Positions 45,421-55,080 of a DNA stretch of 55,080 bases are shown piece by piece (position 1 is the stretch's first letter; the number at the start of each line of letters is the position of its first letter). Position numbers and translations under genes: made by a program. The notes below the pieces were generated by a model. It worked only from the letters and a program-made list of their open reading frames with translations. It was not told the origin of the DNA and did no database searches. The stretch comes from Phoronis australis. Its lineage: Eukaryota > Phoronida > Phoronidae. The stretch is taken from the NCBI GenBank assembly GCA_002633005.1, contig NMRA01000473.1, forward strand, positions 130,391 to 185,470. Direction: 5' to 3'.

Positions 45421-46345
45421 GCAAAGCTAGACAGTCTTGCCGCGTTTCTCAAGTTTGGATTCGTCTCCGTTTGAATGAAAGTGGATATGGAATTAATTCA
45501 CCGCTGAAGATGCCGGGTCCGTTTAAGAAGTTGTTTGCATGTCCTTCCGACTGGGAGGACGCACAGTTGCGACACCCGATTTGTCAATCATAACCTTGTC
45601 ACCTTCTCGGATTTCCGGCATTGTTTGGTTGGCGCGCGTTTGGTTGTTTTAGTGTTTTGCAGACGATAAAATGTAAAGCGTATGGGTGTCTACTTTGCAC
45701 TACTTTGGGATTCGCCGATGTAATGTAAACAATTACGTACTCGGTGTTCTTAACCAGTTGTGTGTAACACATTCCAGGTCATGTCATTCCGCGTCATACA
45801 TGCCATTGTTGGCTGTGACATAATCCCGATGGTGTTTGCGTATTTTACGCGAATACAGGGAGATTTACGTCGCTTTAAACGCGAAACCTGTGGCCCTTTT
45901 TTAATTCCTACTTGGCAGGATATTGAAACGATTTTTTATTTTGATAGCGTTCTCAATCTTTCTTCTTTGCTTCAGTACAAAATGAACTAGATTGTTTTGT
46001 CTATAAATGTTCTTAAAGTCTAGCTGAATGAAGGCCTTTTCCCAAAATCCTTATTCTGCGGGATTTGCTGAATATCATCGAACTAGAATGGATTTTTAAC
46101 AGATATGATTTTGTGTTCATTGTTAATTTTTTACATACTCAATTTACATGCATCTATTTATTTTAAACTGCAAATTAATTACGCATTATAAGAGTTTACA
46201 TTTTTTCACAGGAATTTGTAGAAACGTCTTTTTTCACACTCAACATATATTCGCATCTTGCATACCTGTAGCAAAATGAAATGCAGTAAAATACAATGCA
46301 ATACAATACAATTAAACAAAACATGTTTCATATATAACGTGCATG
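45421..46345. other. No recognised gene
   Basis: Mostly AT-rich. A plus-strand frame at 45760-45990 has no recognisable domain. Confidence 0.35.
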
Positions 46346-46522
46346 TACCGATTGTCCATCAACTTCCTCAAAGAAAAACATGATGCACAGCTGAAAATAC
46401 GAGAGCAAAAGATAACACTCGAACGGGAAAGTTTGAAATGGAGAAGAAGGAAGGAGGGGAGGCTAGCTGTTGTCAAGTCTCATTCTCCGACTTATTATTT
46501 CCGTCTGAGTAGGCCTACGTAA
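46346..46522 (+). CDS. Short coiled-coil-like frame, possibly the last exon of an unknown gene or transposon ORF
   Basis: A frame ending at a TAA near 46520 encodes INFLKEKHDAQLKIREQKIT and LERESLKWRRRKEGR, a charged helical heptad pattern. Tails of this kind follow Myb/SANT-type DNA-binding domains in Harbinger-type transposon and related host proteins. The upstream domain is not seen. An acceptor-like CTTCCTCAAAG lies within the segment. Treat it as a weak candidate. Confidence 0.3.
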   Translation, partial: YRLSINFLKEKHDAQLKIREQKITLERESLKWRRRKEGRLAVVKSHSPTYYFRLSRPT

Positions 46523-47031
46523 AGAGGTGTAAGCACGCCTGAATTGAAAGTTTGGCAGGATGTAAAGCGAGAACTTTCTCTTTCTGAACCACATCACGTA
46601 CGAATTTGAGTTCCTTATAATGTCGACATTTGCAAAATTTTAAAGGTCCACCGTTCTAGAAATTCGATCCACACCCCTCGCGATGCTGGCTACAGGCCTG
46701 GTGTTTCATTTTTCACTGAAACAATACACTTGAATATGAGTATCTTCACTAGTTATTTAAATTCCCGTCATACTCCCCACTCTTAAAACATGCACAAAGT
46801 TCGCAAAAGTGAGAAAATAAAACTGTCTATGACTCTCCTACTAGTCTTGAATAACTGCAATAGATAGCGATAACGTGTACTATATAATTACTTTTTTACT
46901 TCGCTATGTATAAATGTTCAAACTTAATACTAACAACCGACGTCATAACGATGACCTTTTTAAAAATTTTATCTAGACACAATCTTCATAAAACGGTCCC
47001 CAAAACCTTTTTTTCTTAAAAGAATACATAT

Positions 47032-47098
47032 TGGCGTGGGAAAGTATCGCACCCGGTCGCCACCCAGTACGATACCAACTCGCTGACTTAAAACGCCA
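47032..47098 (-). repeat. tRNA-like sequence, probably a SINE head
   Basis: On the minus strand there is an A-box-like AAGTCAGCGAGTTGGTATCG and a B-box-like CCGGGTGCGATAC at tRNA spacing. Arms are not well paired, so a SINE origin is more likely than a working tRNA gene. Confidence 0.45.
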
Positions 47099-47666
47099 CT
47101 TTCATAACAAACGAATTCATGTAAATCAATATTAAAAAGCGATTTGAACCACCTCGCATTGTTAGAAGTCCAGGAATTGTTCATATATTTTTAGTTTGTA
47201 GTTCTGCCTCACTGTCTGTGGCTCACTCAGTTTCATCGACATTCCAGAAATGCCAACATCTTAAATAAAAAGATTTGACCCACTTTTCTTCACTTACAGA
47301 GAACTCTTGAATTTTATGGTATCATTTTCTATTTATTGAGTTTTTGAGAATATGAAACATCTTGAACGGCGGCAAACACGGGCAATTTTGACGTTTTTTC
47401 ACTATGTCTACTGAGAATTGATTACTTCCACGCGTACCGCTAATTCTGTTTTTTGTGACAGGCCACTGCGACATACTGTCTTCCACCGTTTTTCTGTACG
47501 ACATAGTTTTTCAGTTCTTTGCGCACTTCCACCGCTCATCGAACACCTCCGTTTTCCGCACCTTTATGGTGAACGATAGTGGCTACATCGTCGGTCCAGG
47601 GAGATAAGTCTACTGGCGGACTTGACTAACTATTAATATCGTCACTGTGTTTGTTCATAGGCGCCC

Positions 47667-47820
47667 AGCTCAAGCTACACAAATGGCGCAATTCAAGCGT
47701 CACAAATGACACATCTCAAGCTACATAAATGGTGCAATTCAAGTTACATACATGTACATGGCGCAACTTAATCTAAATACATGACGCAACTCAAGCTACA
47801 TAGATGGCGCAACTTCAGTG
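47667..47820. repeat. 23-bp tandem repeat, ~6.5 copies
   Basis: Copies of CTCAAGCTACATAAATGGCG plus CAA with substitutions and one insertion of a TACATGTACATG stretch. Confidence 0.85.
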
Positions 47821-48768
47821 ATGTAAAATACGTTGAAAATCAATTTTATGTTTGCTGTAATATTCGTCCAATTGATCATGAACTTCTTACTACAAAAGTA
47901 CAGAAAGAAGGCATTATTGTCCTAGACACCATCATTATAGAATAAACAGTTTCATCGCCCACTCAATCAGTAAATGTCGTCGTAGATGCCACCCGTAGTT
48001 TGCCAAGCCTTTCAGGAAAAGTTCTAAGACAAACGACCCAAAGTTGTTGCTACAAAATTAACTAAAGCCCTTGAACTCTAGGAGCATTGATTTTTATGCA
48101 ACATATGGTCAGTCAATGATTGAGGTTCTTGATATGCTTACAAAAAATTACCTTTATCTCAATGTTGAAGTCTATGTGACTTTTTTCTATAAAGAAGTTG
48201 TCCAGTAATCATTGTCGTATCGTTTTCAACGGACTTTGCACCAGACACTTTTTCTGTACTCTAAAAATGAAAACTCTTGACTGACACATGTACCATGGCA
48301 TAAGTTCTGAAACCAGTACAGTTATTTTCGAGTAGAAAAGTTTTGGAAAGTCGGAAGTTTAAAAATTAAGCTTGGGGGAAATAAAATCCAATGATTTCAA
48401 CAGTCTCAACGCATGTCAAGTTAAGATGAAACGCTGTGAGTTGAATTATCAGTGCTCATTGATTCGAGTGCTTGTGAAATAATAATGCATGTTTTGATTC
48501 TGGAAATGATTTTGAGGTATTCAATAACTTGGGCAATCCAACTATCACATTTACTACTTTATTGTTTAAAAATACTGGAGTAGTGATAGCAGTGCTATCC
48601 CATTTATTCCAGTGCAAGATAACCAGTCGGTTTATCTCGTCTGCTTGCGCTCCCTAGTCGTGACTTCTTCGAAGTGTTTTTGGGACGACAACAAATTAGG
48701 TATGACATCCACCGAAAGTAAAAGTACTAGTGTGATCCCTGTCAAACGCTTGTATTTTGCAATCTTAC
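47821..48768. other. No recognised gene
   Basis: AT-rich sequence on the 3' side of the hydrophobic exon, presumably intron. Confidence 0.35.
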
Positions 48769-48896
48769 CTTTAGTAGATACCGTAGTGTACTGTTGGCCA
48801 ACCGACGCACTCCCTGTGCACTTTCGCACGTAAACGGCAGATATTAGGAGCATTGTAACTACAAATAAAACAAACGAAAAGTTAAGCCATTTTCTA
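48769..48896 (-). CDS. Hydrophobic exon (signal peptide or transmembrane segment) with phase-1 donor
   Basis: On the minus strand the sequence after acceptor CTTGATTTTTAG encodes RKWLNFSFVLFVVTMLLISA followed by VYVRKCTGSASVGQQYTTVS, and ends at a strong donor AAAG|GTAAGA in phase 1. The hydrophobic core is about 18 residues preceded by two positive charges, which fits a signal peptide or a type II anchor. There is no in-frame ATG upstream before a stop, so the start codon would be in an earlier exon, or the internal ATG (MLLISAVYV) is used. The donor phase fits all downstream module exons, and splicing to the CCP exon at 41121 gives STKAHCDPPP without a stop. Confidence 0.45.
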
Positions 48897-50994
48897 CTAA
48901 AAATCAAGGTATTGGCGGCCCTTGGGGTCTAGCTCCAGTTACTAGATTTTTGCACTTGTCCTGTTTGAATTATCTAACACCCAGGACTGATTTCCGGGAA
49001 AAGACTGTTGCCTAGACACGAAATTTGAGCTGTTGTATAATTAATTAATTTATTAGGAACTATTACTGGAAGGAATAGCATTAATCTATCGGCTGTAAAT
49101 GTATGCACGGCATTCAATAGTAAATGCATGCACGTCATGCAATATGACTGACATCATGTTGATAGAGACGGTCTATCTAGCAGCCAGTCTGCACAGGCCA
49201 CGGGCAAAACGTATTTGAACAACTAAGTATTTCAGCGTAATCATACAACAGTGACTTTTAGAACAACAGTATGAACAGAAGGCCAAACTGCCAGTCTATC
49301 AACCTGCTTGTAGTTTCCTGCGTATGGAAAACACCACCACCATCATCATCATCATCACCATCGTAATCTTTACTGTTGTTGTTGTTATTTTTGCACAGGA
49401 ACACCCGCATGAAGTAAAATTATTTCATATTCTGAAACACACTTTCACCAACATGCTACAATATCATCCATTTAGCAACCGCATAACTTGGGCTAAGGGC
49501 CACAACAGTGGTGGAAATTTAGTCTTGTTAAGGGTACGTACAATGTAAAGCGTCCAATGCAACTCAAGTAAGAACTCCTGACAAGGTGTAAAGGACAGGG
49601 CTCACCTTTTAATGAACAAGACAATAAAGTTCGTTGTAGCCACTGTTAAAGTACAGCTATCTGTCAGAAACGACCTATAAGGGAAAATAAGTGTTAACCT
49701 ATCACGCCTTTCCGTATGCATACGCTGCACCATTCATTAGCAATTCTTTTAATTTAACGTAGTTAAAATGATCTTTTTGCCTATTTGAGAAACATTGTGA
49801 ACGCTTTGTACAAACGATTCAAATCAGTTCATTGACCATGTTGAAAACCTTGGTTGTACTAACACAAAAGTACGAAGAGACCTCATCCCCACAACTCTCA
49901 TTACATTGGTTGGCCTCTATGGTGATCAATGAACCAGTTATTAGTTTACTAGACATGAAAAATAAATTGTCCTGGTAATAATTGGATACTATATTACTGA
50001 AACCTAACCTAAGTCAATATCTAAAAGGTGTCCAAACCTTTTTTGAAAAATCGATCAATTCCGTTAACTAAGAATGAATTGCAGTGTATTTAGTTAAACA
50101 TTATCTATTTGCATAGCCACAGAAACGGGAAATTATCAAACGATTCTCTGTGTAAGTCCACCTGGTGTTGAGTTTAAAACAGTGCAATTAAATATCCACA
50201 TTGTAGACTTTAAACATGCCTCCAATGATACCCTTTCCTAGTTGCTCAATAGTCGTCGTGTCCAACTAAGAATCGTTTTCGTGATCGTTTGGTTTTTACC
50301 ATGAAGTCCATTAGGCCTAAGTTCGTATGACCTTACCCGACCGAACTGCTAAAAACCCACCGACTCAGAAAATTTTATTGACAAAATTCATCAGACTTTT
50401 TATTTATCACTCTACATAAAGTGTTGTGATAATTTTCGCAGTTTTGCTTGATTGGTGACACACTCCAGGAATGAGTCCACACACACTTAGCTATGCAAAT
50501 CAATACACCAGTGGTTATTCATAAGTTTTGTTAACAACTGATAATTATCATTTTATTTGTAACTGCAGAACAAACACAAAAACCAAATGTCCTATTTTCT
50601 CTTGAAATGCTCTAACATGTTTGCAGGCGTTAAAACACCCTCAAATATGTTGTTGGAAAACTGCTAAGAGTAGAGTTTGATTGGTTGTCGAATTAGTTGT
50701 AACAGAGCTTGGTTCAGCAACTAAATTACGTATATGATTTATGTAAAACAGTGTTGAAATGTAGTTGATGCTATAAGACAGAAGAGAGATCCATATTTAA
50801 GTCTGAAAAGATACCTGCCTGGACCAGGGTTCGAACCCACGGCTTTCTAGTAACTGTGAAGACTTAAGTGATGTAAACATTTGGCGTGTATGAAAACTAT
50901 GTTTTACGATATCCAATCGCTGATGCATAACAACACAATTATAAACATGTATATGGATTCAGAACTTTGGGGAAGACGCTTGGATTTCTGCCAT
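48897..50994. other. No recognised gene; CAT microsatellite
   Basis: Contains a short ACC/CAT microsatellite at 49332-49362. An isolated palindromic B-box-like GGGTTCGAACCC lies at 50829-50840 without a clear A-box. Nothing else recognised. Confidence 0.35.
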
Positions 50995-51060
50995 TGACTG
51001 GTGGTCCTGATAGCTCATTGGAATAGAGCGTCTGCAGAAAATCAAGGATTCAACTGGCTG
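50995..51060 (+). repeat. tRNA-like sequence, probably a SINE head
   Basis: CTGATAGCTCATTGGAATAG with AGCGTCTGCAG resembles a tRNA D-arm and A-box (TAGCTCAGTTGGTAGAGCG). A degenerate B-box AAGGATTCAACTGG follows at tRNA spacing. Consistent with a tRNA-derived SINE. Confidence 0.5.
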
Positions 51061-51269
51061 ACTGGGCCGGGGATGATGAGTACTTGGGGTCAAAGCCCCT
51101 GTACACCTACGCAAGATCGTACGATCTCTCCTTCAGTCTTCGCTGTATTTGATGTGCACGTGGCTCGATCAGCGTGAAACCGGTTGGAAGGTGGCAGTAT
51201 TCATGAATCCTTGCTAGACGAGACGTTGGCTGAATTGCAACAGATTTGTTGGCTTCTTGCAGAGCGTTG

Positions 51270-51515
51270 GATTCACACGAAGTTGGCTCAATGGCAACAG
51301 CTTTCATGCTTGTCCCATGTTGTCTTTATACTGCAACGTCGGGACAGTTTGACTCACATGAAGCAGGCTAAATGGCTTCAGTGGTCATGCGTGTCCTAGA
51401 TTGTCTTTATACTGCCCCGTCGGGAAAGTGTGACTCACATGAAACCGGCTAAATGGCAACAGTAGTCATGCGTGTCCTTGGTTGTCTTTATATTGCCCCT
51501 TTGGGACAGTTTTTT
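51270..51515. repeat. 81-bp tandem repeat, ~3 copies
   Basis: The unit begins near GACTCACATGAAGC and includes GGCTAAATGGCAACAG and TTGTCTTTATACTGCCCC. Copies start at about 51270, 51351 and 51432, giving a constant period of 81. It lies just downstream of the tRNA-like sequence. Confidence 0.82.
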
Positions 51516-52024
51516 TACCAGTTGAGTAGGGCGAGAACCCTCAGTTGCTCCTGTTCTGATGGGGTAGAGATCTCTTCCGACCAAAATATAGGTGACGTGA
51601 TGTGACCAGTATAGACCGTGATGTGACCAATATAGGCCGTGTATGTTGACTAATAATGTTTATGTATAGTGTTGCGTTTTGGTAGCTGAAATTCTTTGTA
51701 GTTTTCAATGTATAAGGGAAAGCATAAATTGGGGATTTAATAGTGAATATTCTGCGTGTTCTGGAGTAGGTGCTTAGTCAAGGGTGGGCTTTAACTTTGA
51801 AAAGTCTGGTAATGCTTTATCAAAAATTACCATGACAATTTCACTAAAACTGCTCGATTATTACAGATATGCATCTAAAACATCTCCGGAGTTAATGACG
51901 TTGTTGCAATTATTACTGCTAAAAGTCTTAGTTTACCTCCAGTTTTGACCAGACATAAACAGGAAAGTTAATACGACTTTGTCTCTATGATTTTACCAAC
52001 CATAAACATAACAATTTTCCTCAT
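51516..52024. other. No recognised gene
   Basis: AT-rich sequence; may be upstream remains of the retroelement at 52025-52237. Confidence 0.35.
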
Positions 52025-52237
52025 ATGAACTGGAATGTGTTGGAGGTCATGAACACCACCATGGCCAGAATCAGCTCCAAGGCAGCCGATAAGACATTTC
52101 TCACTCATTCTAGGTGCTACATTAGGCACCCTGACTTTGCAACTGGCGCCATGTTGTTGTCCCATCCAGATGGAGCCCACCTGTACCCTTTAGAGAACGA
52201 TGTTTTTCTCAATGCTATAAAGGGTGCCTTAGCGTAA
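52025..52237 (+). pseudogene. C-terminal fragment of an SGNH-hydrolase-like ORF of a retroelement
   Basis: A plus-strand frame includes CYIRHPDFATGAMLLSHPDG followed by AHLYPLENDVFLNAIKGAL. The DG.HL...GN..FL..I..AL pattern is typical of the end of SGNH-like hydrolase domains found in many invertebrate retroelements; here the Gly before Asn is replaced by Glu. Only about 70 residues remain. The call rests on a short motif. Confidence 0.5.
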
Positions 52238-52494
52238 TTCATTGCTGTCGGACCTCGGGTTTATAGTCAATAGATCTCTCAGTTATGCTTATGTGAGAAT
52301 CTTTTAGACCGTGGCTTTGTTTGGGGGTGTATCACCATATTATGTTATATGTTCAACTGCCCCTGTACTTTTTCCCACATCCCTTGCCACCACTATTCGT
52401 CTTTGAGTACCGGAGCCACGGCCCCCAACACGGGTTGTGGCGGTGGACAGGATTGTTCATCCATGAACAACCCTTCCATGTGACACAAACTGAG

Positions 52495-52650
52495 CTAACC
52501 CTCATTCACCCCATGCTGGATAGACTTCCGACAATTCTCGTTCAATATCGTCACTATGTGTCACTGTTACGACCGTGGATTGCCCTCGCTGTTTCCCTGC
52601 GTGCCGCTAGGTGGGGCGGTAGCCGCGCCAGCACGCAGGTATCACTTAAT
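52495..52650 (+). repeat. Left arm of a ~150-bp imperfect inverted repeat
   Basis: Blocks CATTCACCCCATGCTGG, GTCACTATGTGTC, TTACGACCGTGGATTGC and CCAGCACGCAGGTA recur in the same order on the opposite strand at 53330-53145. Each arm differs by insertions of tens of bases. Confidence 0.72.
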
Positions 52651-53144
52651 TTTCCTCGGTAAAATTTTTTACACCGGCGTTTCTGATTGGCTGGTCGAAT
52701 TCTCAACAGGCAGCGCTTTACGCAAACAAACTGGCACGACTGATGGACTGAAGTGTAAATGTGGTCTGTTGTACAGACAAATCGGTGCTTAAAATTTTTT
52801 TTCAGGAAATGTGAAGCCTAGAAATTGTGACTCTGACTTTTCGGAATGCATATTTTTACAGTCGATGAGTTTTGTTTTCGATAGTGTCCTGTATTCATAC
52901 AGTATGAATAACACACCGGTTAAATCGGCCAGATATGTGTTTGTTGTACTTGTATGTGCTTCAACCACGCGGTTATTAAAAATCACTGCAGAAACGAAGT
53001 AGTTGGCTGCGAAGCCACTTGCATGACAAGGCTAAAAATCGTTCACAATCCGCCATTTTTTCACGGTGTTGTAAAGCTAACCAATGATTGCCGAGGTTAC
53101 ATCGACCAAAGCTAAAGCGCGTGCCACTGCGTGGTACCTGCGTG
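52651..53144. other. Spacer between the inverted repeat arms; no recognised gene
   Basis: About 490 bp with short open frames on both strands that match no family I know. Confidence 0.35.
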
Positions 53145-53330
53145 CTGGCTAAGCACGCAGGAACCAGCGAGAGGATTGCCTTGATTGGCTCCCTGTGGAA
53201 GGTCAGAGAGTAGCCAATCAAAGCAATCCACGGTCGTAAGATCACCTCTATGATCTCGAAAACCGCGACACGTAGTGACAAGATTGCCGAAAGACTACCC
53301 AACATGGGGTGAATGGGGGTTACATACCCT
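53145..53330 (-). repeat. Right arm of the inverted repeat started at 52495
   Basis: Read on the minus strand it contains CATTCACCCCATGTTGG, GTCACTACGTGTC, TTACGACCGTGGATTGC and CCAGCACGCAGGTA. This arm contains an extra inner palindrome (GATTGGCT...AGCCAATC). Confidence 0.72.
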
Positions 53331-53424
53331 TTATCTCTTATGAAGAGTAAATGAAATGGTGAGTGGAAATAAGCGCCCGTGATTTAAACGAAAAAACCAC
53401 ACGGTGAGACTAACTAACTGTACT

Positions 53425-53715
53425 GTCTCAAGGTCAATTCAGTGTTCACGTGGGGGGAAGCCCTGCTGACTGTTATTTATAAACATTTATTATGATTTAA
53501 TGTTACAACTTCAAAAGCATTTATTAGATTCTAACTTGAATGTTTGTTACAAGAGCTAAATGCAATTTACAATTGTTAAGTTTACAATAAAATTATAAAC
53601 AAAAAGTAACTGGGTTCACTTTACATTACAACCGTGTTCTTTCAAAAGTTGCGAAAAGTGGTTTTGCCCACTTTATAAACCTGAGCAGAGTGTAGGGTCC
53701 TCTATGTGTTACAGA
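53425..53715 (+). repeat. Dispersed repeat, copy 2 of the inverted pair with 45000-45420
   Basis: Contains TCAAGGTCAATTCAGTGTTC, GGGGGAAGCC, AAGTAACTGGGTT and GGTTTTGCCCACTTTATAAA with matching blocks in reverse order at 45420-45000. Confidence 0.6.
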
Positions 53716-53764
53716 CAGAATAGCTTTAATGACATAATTGGATGGCAACTATTAATTAGTTAAT

Positions 53765-54035
53765 GCCAAAGCATAACACAGGTGTACATGTTTGTATCTC
53801 TTTCGAAGCATAACACAGGTGTACATGTGTTGTATATCTATCGAAGCATAACGCAGGTGTACATGTGTGGTATCTCTCTCGAAGCATAACACAGGTGTAC
53901 ATGTATTGTATATCTATCGAAGCATAACACAGGTGTACATGTATTGTATCTCTATCGAAGCATAACACAGGTGTACATGTGTTGTATCTCTATCGAAGCA
54001 TAGCACAGGTGTATATTTATGGTATCTATGTCGAA
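53765..54035. repeat. 38-bp minisatellite, 7 copies
   Basis: Head-to-tail copies of CGAAGCATAACACAGGTGTA plus CATGTGTTGTATCTCTAT, starting near 53767 and every 38 bp thereafter. Confidence 0.94.
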
Positions 54036-54446
54036 TAAAACCTGGTAGATAAGGAGATACTACACAAACAAGAACAAAATTTATTGTATAAAACTGACAA
54101 AAAATGTCCTCCAACATTGCAAGTATCTCTCTATTGACACTATTTTAAGGTGTAATCTATTTTACAAATTGTTGATTTTTAAATTTAAGTTGATGTTTGC
54201 ATCAGAAAATTCTAGTTATTAAAGCAATATATTGTATACTAAAACTTTCTTAGAGGAACCAGAGAAAAACAAACCAAGCTACTTTAGTTGATATAGAAAT
54301 ATTCTGATTAAAATATGATTTAGCCAATGGATAATCCAATCCACAATCGTTTTGCGACACCTGAAGCCTCAAGAAAACGTATGGCTATTTCAGAAACATC
54401 AGTACAAAAAGTACAAAGATCACAATCAACTACGCCATTAAAAAGA
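54036..54446. other. No firm gene; weak coding start at 54327
   Basis: A plus-strand ATG in good context (TTAGCCAATGGATAATCC) opens a frame rich in Ser, Thr, Lys and Arg (TPEASRKRMAISETSVQKVQ). It runs into the inverted-repeat element at 54447 and so has no natural end. It may be a first exon of an unknown gene, or chance. Confidence 0.3.
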
Positions 54447-54619
54447 TATGGAAACAATTCCATGGTCGTACCACCAAATTCCAGCTACGATCCTCGTCCC
54501 GGGCCAACAGACACCAAACCCACGCCCCCAACTTACGCATGCGTTTTCTGGACTCGAATTAGGGTTAGAGGATCGTAGCTGGTGAGAGTCAAGAGGCACG
54601 ACCACTGACGTATTTCCAC
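54447..54619. mobile_element. Short inverted-repeat (MITE-like) element
   Basis: The left arm ends CCAGCTACGATCCT and the right arm begins AGGATCGTAGCTGG; outward from these, GGTCGTACC pairs with GGCACGACC and GGAAAC with the TTTCC side. Arms are about 46 bp with a spacer of about 75 bp. Confidence 0.7.
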
Positions 54620-55080
54620 ACATTTTACCTGTATCCAATGTGTTCCTCTCGACACTAATACAGTTCGATAAAGCCATCACACGTAATCTAGTGCTAGTTT
54701 CGGAGATATGGCGAGTGTTACAATTTACCAGCGTTACAATTAGCCAGTGTCATTTCCGTCTCAAAATTCAAGTTACACTAAATGACCTGCCTGCTGCATC
54801 CTTTAAAGTGATATTACAGCGAGTTCAATTTTTAGTGTTTGCTCTAATATTACAAGAACTTGGGTTTCTGTCTAGTGGGACGTTAAAAACTCAGCACTGC
54901 GGATTTGAATGAAAGCTTCAATTAGCAAATTTCATTTTCTGCTATGTGCTGTATTTGATCAGTTCCTCCCACGTGTGATCAGTGACTCAGTGGAATGCCC
55001 GGTATCCCTCGAACAAAAACAAGACACTCGATATTCAACGTTCTCAGATTATTTGACACTCTTAGTCATCGGCTTTTATT
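54620..55080. other. No recognised gene
   Basis: A plus-strand frame at 54640-54912 has no domain I recognise. No repeats seen. Confidence 0.35.

Noticed and set aside
49324-49548. Plus-strand frame with a TTIIIIITIVIF hydrophobic run
   Set aside because: The run is the translation of a CAT microsatellite; no other coding evidence.
50829-50840. GGGTTCGAACCC as a tRNA B-box
   Set aside because: It is a palindrome and no A-box is found at the right spacing on either strand.
54327-54578. Plus-strand frame starting at a good ATG
   Set aside because: Its second half lies in an inverted-repeat element and no splice donor is convincing; kept only as a weak note.

Overview
The window is eukaryotic DNA. 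Coding segments are short and bounded by GT/AG splice signals. The rest is AT-rich non-coding sequence with minisatellites, MITE-like inverted-repeat elements and decayed retrotransposons. C-type lectin (CLECT), WSC and sushi (CCP) modules together with Ty3/gypsy, Penelope-like and LINE fragments suggest a marine invertebrate, perhaps a non-vertebrate deuterostome or a lophotrochozoan. The species cannot be fixed from this sequence. Single N bases at 10416 and 29365 mark ambiguity or joins.

Main coding signal, minus strand. A series of module exons runs from right to left: CCP (41121-40918), WSC (32077-31796), WSC split in two (12288-12103, 11593-11474), a fibrinogen-like stub (8141-8013), CLECT split in two (7756-7583, 7113-6880), WSC (5157-4894), CLECT plus WSC in one exon (2885-2247) and half a CLECT (1016-840). 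Every exon starts and ends in phase 1, and every consecutive junction can be spliced without a stop. A hydrophobic exon at 48896-48769 also ends in phase 1 and could be the leader or membrane segment. The simplest reading is one or a few genes for a mosaic, cysteine-rich, secreted or membrane lectin-like receptor. Exon grouping, true start and true end are inference.

Mobile and repeated sequence fills the introns and flanks. There are three gypsy pol fragments (12.8-13.6 kb minus, 16.7-17.7 kb plus, 28.3-29.8 kb minus), a Penelope-like element with a GIY-YIG domain (27.55-28.1 kb plus) and a 5'-truncated LINE (10.0-11.25 kb minus). Two divergent DDE_Tnp_4 transposase remnants lie at 18.6-20.1 kb. 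An SGNH-like retroelement tail lies at 52.0-52.2 kb, and there are many MITE-like inverted repeats and tRNA-like SINE heads. Tandem arrays include a 22-bp minisatellite of about 54 copies (35.5-36.7 kb) with an exact 154-bp higher-order triplication, a 21-bp array (31.2-31.65 kb) and shorter arrays of 23, 33, 38, about 70 and 81 bp.

A promoter-like segment of about 190 bp occurs in inverted orientation at 1-195 and 21183-21369. A diverged third copy (26035-26092) lies just upstream of a hydrophobic leader-like ORF on the minus strand. This suggests duplicated gene starts in a receptor cluster. No complete single-exon gene, rRNA or CRISPR array is visible.
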